Source: Haemonchus contortus (Eukaryota; Nematoda; Chromadorea; Rhabditida; Trichostrongylidae). From it: 64,000 nucleotides of DNA. Below the pieces are notes generated by a model. It saw only the letters and a program-made list of their open reading frames with translations. It was not told the origin of the DNA and made no database searches. The position numbers and the translations under genes were made by a program. The DNA lies in assembly GCA_000469685.2 (NCBI GenBank), contig LS997566.1, positions 17,675,545 to 17,739,544 on the forward strand. The letters are read 5' to 3'. Positions 35,404 through 47,400 of the stretch are shown one piece after another. The first letter of the stretch is position 1, and each line of letters starts with the position of its first letter.

Positions 35404-36626
35404 TTACTCCTACATTTTGCCTAATCGTACTGCCTTAAGACCATTTTCTACCTCATTTTGACGCGTACTAAGAGCTGCTAAGAGCACTGACACAATTTGT
35501 AAAGGTAACAACAAACCACCTTTGAAGGTGACATGAAATTCGGCACGGCTCGGTAACAGAGATCATTAAGAGCCCATGGAGAGGGGGTATGAATATAAAA
35601 GGTCACATACCTCTTTGGCATTGACTTTAGATCACCCATCACTTCAGATATGATGCTCAACAATAAGCTCGAGCTCAATAAGCTGAGTATCCGTTGAGGA
35701 ATCTATAAAACTCAATCCATTTAAGGAAGACAAAAACGTCTTCATAATCCTTGTATGTCTTTTATGGTCATTAGGTGGGGAGAACGCCAAAACCCTCTTA
35801 TCCTTAGTAAACGGAACAGATTGCGTACATTCAAGTTTTTGTTGCATTCACTAGGTAGTTAAGTATTAGGCAGACATTCTGAAGGGGAGAGGTCGTTCGA
35901 TTGTAAGTCGTGGGTGAGAGTGATCCTGTGATTAGACTCTTTTTATTTGCATTAATCCGTAAACTAACAATTCAGGAATTATAGCTTGTTAAACCACCTA
36001 CGTATACTCTCTGTTAATTACTTCCGTGTGGTATTGATACTGTGATGCGTGTACACCATTGTGGGTTCCAATAGTTTTTTTCTTCAGTCTATGCGGGTCT
36101 GTAGGTGAGGTTTGCCGCTTTTTATATTGTGCTCATATTGCATTATATACATATGTGTATGTCCGATGTTGCATCACTCTCAGTGAAACTGTACTACTTG
36201 CAACAATAATCAAGAATAAACGGTTGTGATGGTTGTGATGGTATTTGCTGTTTACCTATGTAGCATAGCCAATGACCAAATTATAACCTGCCTAACAGAG
36301 AGGCTTCATGTAGTCAATCGAAAGTGGGTACTTCTCCCCGAAAATCACGTCGCTCTAGCCGCATTCGACCGCGTGCTTTTGCACAAGGGGGAGATGGGAG
36401 GAGGGATGTTTGGAACAAAACCGAAATTCTGGCCGTTTTCTACGATGAAGATGTTTTGTTCACTAAAAAGAGACGGCGCGAAGAATTTTGGGTATATCAG
36501 AGAACCCTGACGTTATATTGAAAAGAGTGGATGTGACAGTTTTGGCCTAACTTTTCACAGTGAAAAGCGAAAATAGTTTTTTTTGATACGCAGACGTAGA
36601 GGGGAAACCACATTTCTGAGTCTCGA
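35404..36626. other. Intergenic, no gene seen
   Basis: Short ORFs on both strands only; no poly(A) signal was assigned with certainty for the upstream gene. Confidence 0.4.
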
Positions 36627-36698
36627 ATGAATGTATGGGGGCTATTATTTAAGCCAAAAAATCGAAGGTCAGATGGACCGAACACATTCGTTTTTGTG

Positions 36699-36919
36699 AT
36701 GGCCATTATACTCTTGTGGTTACTGAGTGCGTCATGGGCTCACGACAGGCACGAATTTAGGCTTCACTATCGCCCACTTGAACAACTCGATGATCCCGAC
36801 GACAGGATGCAGGTAATTTACTCTTCTATGATAAGCATGACTTCAACTACAACGCAACGCTTTCGTCTAAATTCTGTTTCTGCGTTGTGCCGCAGATGAA
36901 GTTTCTCCTATCAAATTGA
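36699..36919 (+). CDS. Small secreted peptide, two exons
   Basis: Exon 1 (36,699-36,812) encodes MAIILLWLLSASWA, a compact signal peptide with a good cleavage site after SWA, then a charged peptide HDRHEFRLHYRPLEQLDDPD. A GTAATT donor, an 82-bp intron and a TGCCGCAG acceptor join it in phase 0 to exon 2 (36,896-36,919), which adds seven residues and a stop: 45 residues in all, about 31 mature. An in-frame ATG at 36,627 would add 24 residues and bury the signal. Further exons are possible if the true splice skips this short terminal exon. No family recognised; it resembles short secreted or neuropeptide-size precursors only in layout. Confidence 0.45.
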
Positions 36920-37698
36920 CACCTCTGGTCCGACTTACTCGTCATTCGCTTGTTCCTCGCTGAGCTATTGTCTCCCACGCATGTGACTCATCTTCGCTTT
37001 AAAACTCCCCTCATCGTTTTCGTTTTGCTCAGATTGCTGGAACCATAGTCTCTCACTGAGTGTTCACTTTCATTGATCATAATTGCGTTTACTACGTTTC
37101 CGTACGACTTTTCCTAACAGACTCGCGTTCGTAGCTTCCTAGCGTTTGTTGTAACTTCGGAGACCCGCCTCATCTCGTTCTATGATAAGGGGACTCCCTT
37201 ATGTTCCTCTTGTTCGATTGGTAGCGTAGTTCTGCGTTTCTAGCGCAGTAGCCGAGCTAAAGCTGGATTCCGTCATCGAGTTCTTTTTTAATCATCATAG
37301 CATCGATAAGGAGGGGCTCGTTGCTTTCAATGGACTGTGAGTGCTGCATCGAACACCCGAACCTCTTTGAAATTCGCTACCGTTGCGATTAGGAGAAGAG
37401 GAGTGATCCTTGAACCTTCAACACCGTAGGAATCGCCTTGTGGTGCGACTGTAGGTGTTGCGAGGATTTTGTGCTATTGCTTCTGAACCTAAATAGCACA
37501 ACCAAAAATCGAGTCCTGATCGAGATCAATATTTTGCCCATAACTCGTCAACTTGGTGAGATTCCGGATCGCGTACGAAATATCAGCAGTTAACAAAAAC
37601 ATCGGGTCAAAACATACCCTCGGCCGAGAATTTCGCAGTAGCCCGGATTTCTTCCTCTGATGCTATTTAAGTTTCTATAGAATCGCTATATATGGAGA
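36920..37698. other. Intergenic, nothing recognised
   Basis: No coding signal or repeat noticed. Confidence 0.35.
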
Positions 37699-37890
37699 GT
37701 GCCCACTTCCATATTCTCTTTGACTTCTATGCGAACTTGTGGAAGGTATTTGGCCTCGAAGGCACTTCTAAGCAAGTCGGTGCACGTGTCGTTCCATCGC
37801 CTCACAGCGGGCAGCAAGAAGGTCGAAGATGAGCCTCGATCTGGTCCACTGACTGCAGTAGCAAGAGATCTCTGGGCATGCTTCGCGCTC
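37699..37890 (+). mobile_element. Possible mariner transposase fragment
   Basis: A short plus-strand frame contains SFHRLTAGSKKVEDEPRSGP, which matches the linker before the DNA-binding HTH of mariner transposases (a WF..F..G...V/LEDEPRSGRP pattern). No termini or catalytic motifs were found nearby. Confidence 0.4.
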
Positions 37891-38402
37891 ATAACTGTTA
37901 GTATGCTTTCGTAGTACTTCTATGAGAGCTCCCGGAACATTTAAATATAATCTGATATATAAGAGTAGGCCAAGATTTTATGAATGAGAAGGACGTGATG
38001 AATTAGTGAGGTGATCTTTGAGCTGTAACTCTTGTGAGCTGCTTTCTACTATCTCCAATCAACACCCTTCTGTTATCTTCAACTATATGAATATTGTCTA
38101 TGAATCTGCCGATCACTCAAAACAAATAAATAAACCTTTTGCCTTGAATGGCCAGATTCAAATTTCTGCCTGTGGCTATAGTGTCGGAATTCATTATTTA
38201 TTTTCTCGATCTACAAACAATCTAAATATTAACGAGCAGTCTATAACTTACGCAATTACATACTTCATATGGTAGCGAACCCGTTTGTGATGAGACATTC
38301 TGTAAAGGATCAAATACTATCAATTGATCACAATCACGAGTCAGCAGTATTGTGGCAGGTGTGAGTTGATGGCACGGCAGTGAGATGCGGCCTCGATAGC
38401 TT
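37891..38402. other. 3' flank of the transporter gene
   Basis: No coding region seen; lies downstream of the SLC17-like stop codon at 38,403. Confidence 0.4.
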
Positions 38403-41400
38403 TCATGCGGGTGACTTTGTCTCTGACTCTGGGGCCTCGGACTTCCGGGAGATGGTCGAAATCTTCTGATTCTTTGCCCACCACTGCACCTCGGCTGAAC
38501 CCCATACGTTGAAGACGATCAATGGCAACAAAGCGATCACCGTCGAAATGTAGAACACCATATTCCACTCGAGAGGTGAGCCGTTCTGTAAGGTAGGGTT
38601 TTAAATCACGACTAAACGGTAGGCGCGACTAGCGAAGGAGATGTCAAGGGGAACGTCTTCCCAAAGAGAAATTTTTCACATACCTGTGCAATCCATTTCG
38701 TGAGTATAGGGTTAACGATCCCGGAGCAGGCGACGAAGAAGAAGGCAAAGCCGGTAATAGCTCCAGAGTAAGCTGGAGCCAAAGAGACGAGTGCTGTCTG
38801 ACATCCAGGCGTATGTAATCCTGCAATTCTATGGCAACAATTGAGCAGGGAGGGCTTCTAACAGTAATGTAATGGTTCTCATCGAGAAAATGTAAAAGTC
38901 AGAATTGTGCTCAATCCCCAGCCTTTGTTGAGTAAGTTTCAGAAGTACAAGCAGTATAAGCTAGTTCACCTGCTGACGCCATGCTGAGACAAAGAAACAA
39001 GACCGCCAGTGGAGCTCGAGTAGAATCAAGAAGCGTGGCGGCAAATAGAAAGACGCCAAGGCCCAGCGATGCCAACGAGTTCAACACCTGATAATGATTG
39101 CTCATTAAATGAAGAGAAGCTCCTCTGAAATACTAGATTGGTAACTAAGTAACTGTATAATTTCTGGGTACTTCAAGCTCTTGTCCAACCCTTAGGTTAC
39201 CAATTCTATCTCTGTTTCTGGAGATTTGCTATTTTTTTGAAATAGAATATTCTGCTACAGTAGGTCATTTATTGGTTTCGTGGCTCTGGCAGTAGAATGT
39301 GCCCTTTTAAGACTCCAAGATGAGAAGGAGCATTGCTGGCTGATCGAATCAAAGTCGAACCAATCATTACAGGTAACTGACAAATGTGTAATACTATATC
39401 TCACCATGTAACAATTATATGAAGGCTTTGAAATGCTGCACTACACAGAACTGAAGCTGTTACACTAATGGAGTTAGGGTCTCGTCTAAGCATGATTACG
39501 ACCTGTATTACGCTGTAAGGTTTCCTTGATGTGCTTTGATGGCAAGAAGTTGATGGCTAACCGAAGAGCTTCGCGACTATACCTTGCAAATAGTGTTTCT
39601 CTTCCAGTTTGTGTGCCTTTGAAGCCATGTGTTAGCGTAGCTGCTCGCCAATTTCGACACCCATAAGGAAGCTGTTGGAAGTGCGGACAGAATACCGTTT
39701 TTCGTTGACGTGTAGCGATGGACATCGTGAAGATAACTGCAAAACTCGAATTGAAAAAAAAAATTGAGCGTTGATCTTCGACAAAAGGACGAACAATTAA
39801 GGAGTCTGAAGCACATTCTGAAAAATCGTAGACCAGAATGGGCTGAACCTTTTTCAGCCTGGTCATTCACTGGCTGTGCTCCTGTCAGGCAGCCTATTCT
39901 TCGCAAGCGGATCGGTTTTTCATATAAAATGGAGCTTTTCTCGAAACTTATCAACGATAGAAATGATGCGCGCAACTGCGAGCGAATATCCGTAGAAATG
40001 GTGTATTGGGATCAACAAAAGTGGTCTGAAAAGGATAGCCAACCAAACTACATTCATCGTCACATAGAAAAGTGGGCGTGTTACCTTCATCCATTTCGAG
40101 GCTGCGGTGATGAGTACGTGGACTTACATTCCCCTGTCCCCTCGCCTGCTGCAAATATATGAAGCCGCGAGACTACTATCAAAGATTTGGCGCTCGCGTG
40201 AATTTGTGAATTGAGTCTACCCCTTCAGAAACACCCTCACAGCAGCAGGCCGATCATGTAATTAGCAGCATTCACCTCCCTACCAGAGAGGTTAGCCAAA
40301 ATTTGTTCCCGGACTCATGCGGTGCAACGGTCCGAATTGGTACAAACCTTTTATGGGTCTTAAATAGACAAAGAGCTGAAACTGGGCTCCTCTCATTCAT
40401 TTCGTGCTCCGTACATTAGGAAAGTTTAGAATATTTCATTTTATAAGAGAAGTCTTGATCAGACACGTTTGCACCTGTATGGCCTTGTTCACTTGTTAGC
40501 CCATCCCACTGTGGATTACTCGTATACTATTTGCCAGCAAAACTCGGGCTTCCTACAGATTGAACTGGGCGACATGATTCGCTCTTCTTCTTACCTTGGC
40601 AGGAACATGATCATAGTCATCAGTGGGAATTCATGGCAGACAACAGCAATCACAGAAGCCCACACAGCTGGTGAAGTCAAAATTCTCAGCCATGGCACCT
40701 GAATCAATCAAGCAGAAATCAAGATCACTGTTGATCAATTGATAAAGTGTTTCATATCATCATCATCAGCCTTTCCCAGAAGGTCTAGTTGTAGGTGATG
40801 TATTTGGCAGCAGTGGCGACCCTAATCTTTGACACTAAGCGCTAGACTGCGAAGAGTGCGGATAGTCGACTTCATCTATGGGTAGAGACGGTAGAGACGG
40901 TTTTTAGCTAGCCGGATATCGTTTATAAGCCGAGCCTTAGTTTTATAAACTTATAAACCTGGGGAGGAGCAACATATCGAGTAAGGGAATTTGTGCGAAA
41001 AGCTGGGGTGGGGTAAAAATTGAAAAATCTGTTGACCCATTCACCCCGGTGCCCCTTGCTCCTTGGGTTTAATAGAAAAAATTATTTTCTCTTCACTGGG
41101 AAACGTTCACAAGCAGCACCACTACGGACTTACGAAGCAGACAACCCTCAGTACCTCCCCTAAATTCACATTTTCACCAGTTATAACTACGTAGTATTCA
41201 TCGTTCACGAAGAATATATAATGCGCCCCCTTTATTTCGCTGCCTTTTTTGTATTGGCTGGTTTCATTGAAGACACCAGATTTTTAATGTCCTCGCTGTC
41301 TGCTAGAACGTTTTCCATATTTGTAAGATTATTTCAAAACTTCAAACTTCACCCACTTTTCGTTCGGTCCTTTTCTTTCCAACATCTTCACTTGCATTGG

Positions 41401-44034
41401 ATAATGTGATGAATTTCAACTCAGCGTCGCTAATACAAGTCTGCTTACTAGGCTTGTCGGCACCTAAACATTCAGATTAGAATTATATAGAAGCCGTGCT
41501 TACTCTGATTTTCATGTAGTTTCAGATGTGCTGGTAACTTTCGTATAAGCTCAAAATTGTTCCTTGGACTGCAATTCATCTGGAACATGGAATTCCTAGG
41601 CTGGGCTGAGATTACAGCGCTTGTCCTCGTTGTTTGAAAAGAAAAATGCCTAGCAGCGTTTACCATGGAGGGATAAAAGTTAACCCTCCATGGTAAACGT
41701 TAATGAAAGTTATAGTTAGCTACATAGTTACACTTAAGTATTTGCTTGCATGTTACTACTGGAAATTTTAGAAAGGCTTCAGAAAGGCGATGGCGGGGAA
41801 CAAACCCGCTCGCTACGCCCCTGAAGCGAGACCTCTACCACTACGCCACGTCGATGCTTGACATCAATGCGACAAGCTCGCATATCCAATTGGCACAACT
41901 GTAGAAGGAACTTCGAGGCCCATAACTTTTTTAGGAAACCCATTTTGCAGGTTTAATTTTCATATTCGTGATCAACTCCATTTGAAACTCCATCGTTTCA
42001 TCTGAATCTCCGTTGAAAGTCCCATGGTAAGTGAACTACCCTTCTTGGTAAGTCTCTGAGAGTTGTTTCTACTTCAGAGCTCAGCTATTTAGGAAAGTAA
42101 ACAAGAAAGATTACAGAATTTATAATCATTTCGTGGAAGACCATGCAGATATGAAGTAGGCTGTAAAACGCAGTAGGATCCGCTCCTACGTCTTTTTTTG
42201 TAAATATTGGACTCACCAATCACGGAGTAGGTGATTACAAAGAATATCCCTACTGCAGCAGAGAGATAGAAGATGGACGGCCAACCACCGAACAATGCCG
42301 TTTGAGCACAGAGTGCACCGGCAGCCGGGATTATGATGAGAGTGCCTGAATTTAGTTGTTCATTCGAGTTGGTTCTCGGTCAAACTCTTTTCACCTAGTT
42401 GACGTCCGCCCGTTGCCAATCCAAGAGCATAGCTCCTTTCGGTGTTTGGAAACCATCGAGTTATCAGTGAGTTCACTGCTGGTTGTAGAAGAGCATCCGC
42501 AAAGCCGACAAGGAAACGGCCTGCTACAGCGAAATAAAAGCTGAAAGTAGTAAGTATTGCGTCAAATGCTAAATCATAAATGCAAGTGCAAAGTAAAGCA
42601 GTAACGGCGACAGGGCCTACACACTGAGCAGATCGTATCCCAGACTTATGCCCTCCCTGACAGACCACCCGTCCCTGCTGGTCAGCTAATTGGTTCAAGA
42701 CTTGTGTGAGGGGTAAGACGTCGAGTTTCTGTCAGCCGTTCACCGCAACTTAATGTGTAGGTCTTGTATGCATCCGAAACGTCACTACGATTTTAAATGG
42801 ACAGACGGAATCTAATGGCGACGAAAGACTTTCTTCTCCTTTTCCGACAATTCGAATAACAAGAGAAAAGAGTAAATCGCACCTGAGTTTGGAGAACTTG
42901 GCGATCACGATATTGGCTATGACGGCCAGACTCACGCTTGTGACAATCATATACTTGGCATTGAACTTATCGGCAAGGAAACCAGTAACAAGCATCAACA
43001 GAAGGCCAACGTTGAACGCGGAGAAAATATAGCCCTAGAAGTAAAGTGTACCAGTTAATCTCCTGAATTCTAGATTATGTCAGGACATCGTAAACCAGTG
43101 TGTGACTCGCTAATCCAGAAATGCTGTGACGTATTGTTTCGATCAACCTAACTTTTTCTATGAGATGAAGCCACAAGAGCGCATGTACAGCGGAATGAAA
43201 AAGGTTTCTCAATGTAATTCCGTCGGAATTTGGGCTGTTTCTAACCAGGGAGGGGTAGTCTACTTATCTTGGTACTTTGAATTCAGACCCAGATAAATCG
43301 ATAGAGTTCTGAATACTGTTTACGAAAATGGAAATTAAAACTGCGAAATGGTTTTCCTTAAAAAGTCATGGGGGCTCGAATTTTGCTCGACAGTAGTATC
43401 AATTGGAAATGCGAACTCGTCGCTTCCATATCAAATGCCCACGTGACTTAGCGGTAGTGGTCTCGCTTCGTGGGCGTGAAATGAGGGGTCCCTCCCCGTC
43501 ATTGTCCGCACTTTTGCAAAGTGTTTTTTCATTTTATCAAAGGCTCTCTAAACGTTTTCTGACATTTCTTTAGACAATTGATACTACTGTCGAGCAAAGT
43601 TCGGGCCCCCATAACTTTTTAAGGAGAATCTTTTTGCAGCTTTAATTTCCATTTTCGTAAACAGCATTCAAAACTGTATCGATTTATCTGGAACTGAATT
43701 CAGAGTTCCAAGATAAGTAGACTACCCCTCCCTGGTAAGATATACAAGTCAATGCTACTGTTGAAGGGATTGATTGAACTGGTTACCAGAACAACATCGG
43801 TTAAGTACGTGGAACTGATAGTCGCTGAGCTGGCATAATGCAAAAAAAATCATAGACCATAATCGACATTAGAGTGAAATTCAGAGGATGGAACTCACTT
43901 CCTGATCAGAAGTCCAGCTGAGTCGAGGTGCTGCTCCTTCATCTTCTGATGTGGTTTGATTGATGTCCATGTATTCAGACGAATTCACCATACATACCAC
44001 TGCCATGCCCATGTTGCTGTTCATCATGTGCACG
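38403..44034 (-). CDS. SLC17-like MFS transporter (first exon missing)
   Basis: Exons on the minus strand, in order: 43,899-44,034; 42,883-43,034; 42,395-42,540; 42,217-42,345; 41,504-41,605; probably 41,134-41,159; 40,595-40,698; 39,583-39,736; 38,970-39,087; 38,684-38,820; 38,403-38,585. All are GT-AG and phases agree; about 461 residues. Landmarks: MGMAVVCMVN with NQT sequons in the first loop, GYIFSAFNVG, the MFS loop GFLADKF, GRFLVGFADALLQPAVNSLI, GGWPSIFYLSAAVGIFF, VPWLRILTSPAVW, KNGILSALP, WLQ..T.WKR, SLGLGVFLFA, APAYSGAITGFAFFF and a final helix followed by a Ser/Glu-rich cytosolic tail. These are hallmarks of the SLC17 (sialin/phosphate/vesicular glutamate) family in nematodes; the substrate cannot be told. 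The exon with TM1 was not found upstream, where an RTE is inserted. Confidence 0.82.
41657..41699. repeat. Perfect 16-bp hairpin
   Basis: CGTTTACCATGGAGGG (41,657-41,672) is followed by an 11-base loop and its exact reverse complement (41,684-41,699). It lies in a transporter intron; function unknown. Confidence 0.85.
41780..42052 (-). repeat. Half copy of the tRNA-cored foldback repeat
   Basis: On the minus strand 41,790-41,860 reads as a tRNA-like core (GTGGCGTAGTGGTAGAGGTC ... GGGTTTGTTCCCCGCC) related to the core of the element at 43,245. The flank up to 42,052 matches that element's right arm (CCCATAACTTTTTTAGG; GAACTACCCTTCTTGGTAAG). The other arm is missing. Confidence 0.55.
42735..42800 (+). 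repeat. SINE tail remnant
   Basis: TGTGTAGGTCTTGTATGCAT, then CACTACGATTTTAAATGG, matches the 3' part of the window's SINE family; intronic in the transporter gene. Confidence 0.4.
43245..43735. mobile_element. Foldback element with a tRNA-like core
   Basis: Arms 43,245-43,405 and 43,576-43,735 are imperfect inverted repeats of about 160 bp, ending in CCAGGGAGGGGTAGTC and its complement. The 170-bp loop contains a tRNA-like stretch (43,440-43,505: GTGACTTAGCGGTAGTGGTC ... GGGGTCCCTCCCCG). No ORF. It lies in the intron between the first two known exons of the transporter gene. Confidence 0.7.
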
Positions 44035-44084
44035 CTAAATTCAAGTTGTGAATAGGCTGGACTGGATAAAAACTTAAATAGACT

Positions 44085-47000
44085 GCACTCCAACGGTCAT
44101 CACTATATCGCATAACGTGTCGGTCTACCTGCTCTTCGATTCCTTGATGTAAGCAATAGCATTCCTGACCCTCGTTCGCTGACGGAGCTTGGACTTCCGG
44201 TTTCCCTCCCACCGTATAGTGAAATCCCAAGATCGCTTTTTTCACAACGCACTGAATGAGGCTGACTGCATGCACAACTTGCATTCGTGTACAGTCCAAG
44301 CTCAAGGTGTGAGTCAAAGCAAAAAGTGAGCGCGGATGAGTTCTTTGCCTTCTTCACTGCTAGCTCGATATTCCTAAATGTTGGCCACACCGAGCGTTTC
44401 CGTGCGCACCAGCTCCGGAGCTAGGTTGTTCATTATGTTGGCTTCTTTATCCAGACACACATAGCATGAACATCCAAAGTTGTTCATTCCGCTAAGCGTA
44501 AAGGGAACGCCACGTAGCAATCCGTTGCTTACGAACGTCATCTTTCTTGAAGGCACAGTTCACGATAATTTTGAGGTTTCCTTTTCAGGTTGAGAGACGG
44601 AAGTGTTGATTTAGAAGAGTACATCGGTGGCGGAGGAAGCGATAAAATCCTCCTACTTCAGGCTTTCAAAAGTAGCGGAAGTGGAGGTTGTACGGGATCG
44701 TATTTCAGAGCGTGTCACGTATTTCGCATGTATACGTGACTTAATGGAAGGATTATCCTTGGTAGTTATCAAGAACAAATCGCAGATGACTGCCAGTGGT
44801 TGATCATTAAAAGGATTATCTTTGTTGGTTTCAACATAACTAAATTGTCACTGTGTTCTATTGTAACATTTATGTAATGTGCTAGGCGGAACCGAAGCGG
44901 GGTTCTTTGAAGCACCACACTACTTCTGAAGATCCTTCTGCATCATTGGCTGAAGTTCAGGGAGCTGGATGGAAACTTGCTGGAGAACTTCGCAATTTAA
45001 ACATTGAACTCCGTAACCCTTATCTATCAGTATCGATGCCCAAAACGCAGGTGGTTTCAAATGGAAAATTTTTTATGACATTTGAAATGACGGTAACCAT
45101 CTACAGTTTATTACCAAGCCCATTCCATTACAAACAAAAGCAGTTCAATCCCTCCGGCGTTAAAAAAAACAAATGATTAGGCGACATTATCTGCTACCTT
45201 AACTAGCTACCAAATCCCAACGATTGGAAAAGTAGCAAGGTCTCTCTAGGACGATTAGGGCCAACCGTTGTCTCATTCGAATCAATTTAATCACTCGGGT
45301 TATTTACAATATGGCCCTTCCGTCAACAAGTTCAGTTTCAGTGACAAATTTGATGCAATACTAACCTTGGTCGTGGTTACGAAGATTGAAGAACAAGGCA
45401 AAGCTGAGCGATCGCACCCGATTTTTGTTTTTAGTTTTCTAATGAAATCAACTTCCCCAACTATTTTCATCATCCTATTCTAACTAAGCTTTCATTCGCA
45501 AGCCAAAAATGTGCGGATCGGAGTTGAAGCGGAGCCACGGCCGTGGCACCGTTCCAACAGAGGTCCTACAACGAATCTCTGCAAAATTGACAAAGTGCCA
45601 CGGACGGGCATGTACATTTTGTTGCGTTCCTTCCATCTCTGTGATCTCATGCGGACTCCACTAACATTACTTTTCAAAAGCCTGGTATAGGTGGTGTACT
45701 GTAGTTTTCCGCTCTTCGTCACTGGTGTACTCCTCTACACCAACACTTCCGCGTTTCAACCTAAAAAGGGTATCTCATAATTATCGTGATTTGTTCGTTC
45801 AAGTTCAGTCTAGAGCCGATCTTTCCAAAGCGTTGTTAGATTCGGCCAACATACGTTTCCCCTGCCCGATGTTCGGTGGTATAAGCACGATGTTGTCTGC
45901 AAGTGATGTAATTAGCAGCCACCAGTGTTCACTCCAACCTTCGCATTTCAAATGACGCACGATGTTTTCTAGAGCGGGACCGAAAGTTTTGGGTGAAACG
46001 GTGTCGCCCTGAAGATCCTCACTCTTCAAGTTAATGATAAGCTTATTATAGAATGGCAAGGTCCTGGTCGTGAAGTTGTTAGGAAGCTCACGAGGCTTCC
46101 CTTCATACTGAGTAAGAACATTTTGGTTGCCCAGGGCTTCTATTACCGCTGCTTCGACAGTATCAAAGGTGTTCTTCAAGTTGATGAACGTCAGACATAA
46201 CAGCATCTTGTGCTTTTGCGTTTCTTCAATGAGCCTTGTAACAATTTTTATGAGATCGATTGTACTGAGACCTCTGCGAAACCCTGCGTTCTCGCATGGC
46301 TGGCTCTCATCTAAAACTTCGCCAATGCTATGAAGGTTCTCCCGTGTAAGAAGTTTGTAAATTAAAGACAGCAGTTAGACTGGACCATAGTTGCCAATGT
46401 CGTCGGAATATCCTTTCTCATACGACAACACAGCCTCGTTAGCTTTCTACGACGTGGACGCTTGCTTCCGACAGGTAGAGTCTGACCTGTGCTTTGACGA
46501 CATTCGGTGGAAGGCTCTTTAAAGGTTCTGGTTTGATCCTATCGGAACCGGGCGTCGTTCAATTTATCATCGAATTGATGGCATGCCGACTTTCAGAAGG
46601 GAAAGTGGAAGGACGTCATATACTTCTTGCCTAAGATGGTGAGTATCAGGTAGACGTGGCTGGGGTCTAACCAAGTAGAAGTAAGTAGAAGTCTTATATA
46701 ACTTCTCCATTGCCCATTAAAATACAGCAAGTGTTCTGTTAAAAAGTCACCTTGATCTTATAATTGACGAAGCTGTGGCGGGCTTTGCGGATGCTCTTCC
46801 TGACCTCGAAACATCGAGCGTTTCTTGGCCTCACCAGAAACTCGCAAATGAAGCGAAAAGTGTGAAGATCGTCCCAGTCGATGACGGTCTTGGGACATCG
46901 TTTACTCTCTCCTCGCACTGAAAAGCGGAATCTAGCGCGGAGGAGGCGATGGTATTCCTTGCAGAACTATGGAACAACAGCGGCCTCGGTTAGGCAAAAC

Positions 47001-47400
47001 CTCCGATGAAGATAATATGGTCTATTTCATTATGGAAGTGTCCACCAGTGACTCCCATGTCCATTGCAAATGAGAGGGCTTCTGGAACTATAGATAGTAT
47101 GGATCGACGTGATGAACTCGTACAGCCTTTCTCATTCCATCCCATTAACTTAGCTCCGATGTAGAGCTCTTCATTCGTTTTCTGGGGCTAATATTGGCGT
47201 TGAAATCACCGGCGATGACCGTGAAGAAAGTGAAGTATTCTCTTTAGAGCTTTTCAAAATCCATATGAAGCTCTGCCTGCTCTTCTTTCTCATGGCTCGA
47301 TGTTGATGCGCAGACAACGAAAATTAATAGAGCTGAGGAACCGTTCGATAAAATTCAAGTAGTTACTGAAACTTACCTAGCGAAGCATAAGCACAATAGA
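44085..47400 (-). mobile_element. Degenerate RTE-type LINE (minus), split by an insertion
   Basis: Read on the minus strand: endonuclease remnants at about 47,300-46,750 (VIAGDFNANI, QWTWESL), reverse transcriptase from about 46,600 to 45,805 (CLTFINLKNTFDTVEAAVIE; ..LQGDTVSP; SLADNIVLI where the family has FADD), then after a 1.2-kb interruption the C-terminal part at 44,556-44,085 (NGLLRGVPFTLSG; NNLAPEL; HVMRYSDDRW). Many stops and frameshifts, and the catalytic FADD motif reads LADN, so the copy is dead. The motif order is that of RTE non-LTR retrotransposons. Confidence 0.8.
44557..45793. mobile_element. 1.2-kb insertion inside the RTE
   Basis: The RTE frame breaks at 45,800 and resumes at 44,556, about a dozen codons further on in the protein. 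The inserted DNA has inverted-repeat-like ends: TCACGATAATTTTGAG near 44,560-44,575 and its near-complement CTCATAATTATCGTGA at 45,774-45,789. The left end also matches 26,425-26,450. It carries ORFs of 89 codons (+, 44,907-45,176, non-ATG) and 76 codons (-, 45,492-45,722) that I do not recognise; no transposase motif. Probably a non-autonomous DNA element. Confidence 0.5.

Noticed and set aside
39764..40162. 132-codon plus ORF
   Set aside because: It lies antisense to the transporter gene across an intron and starts at a non-ATG codon; the opposite strand carries the real exon at 39,583-39,736.
41790..41860. Functional tRNA gene (minus)
   Set aside because: Box A and B-like sequences are present, but the sequence does not fold into a convincing cloverleaf and a relative sits inside a foldback element.
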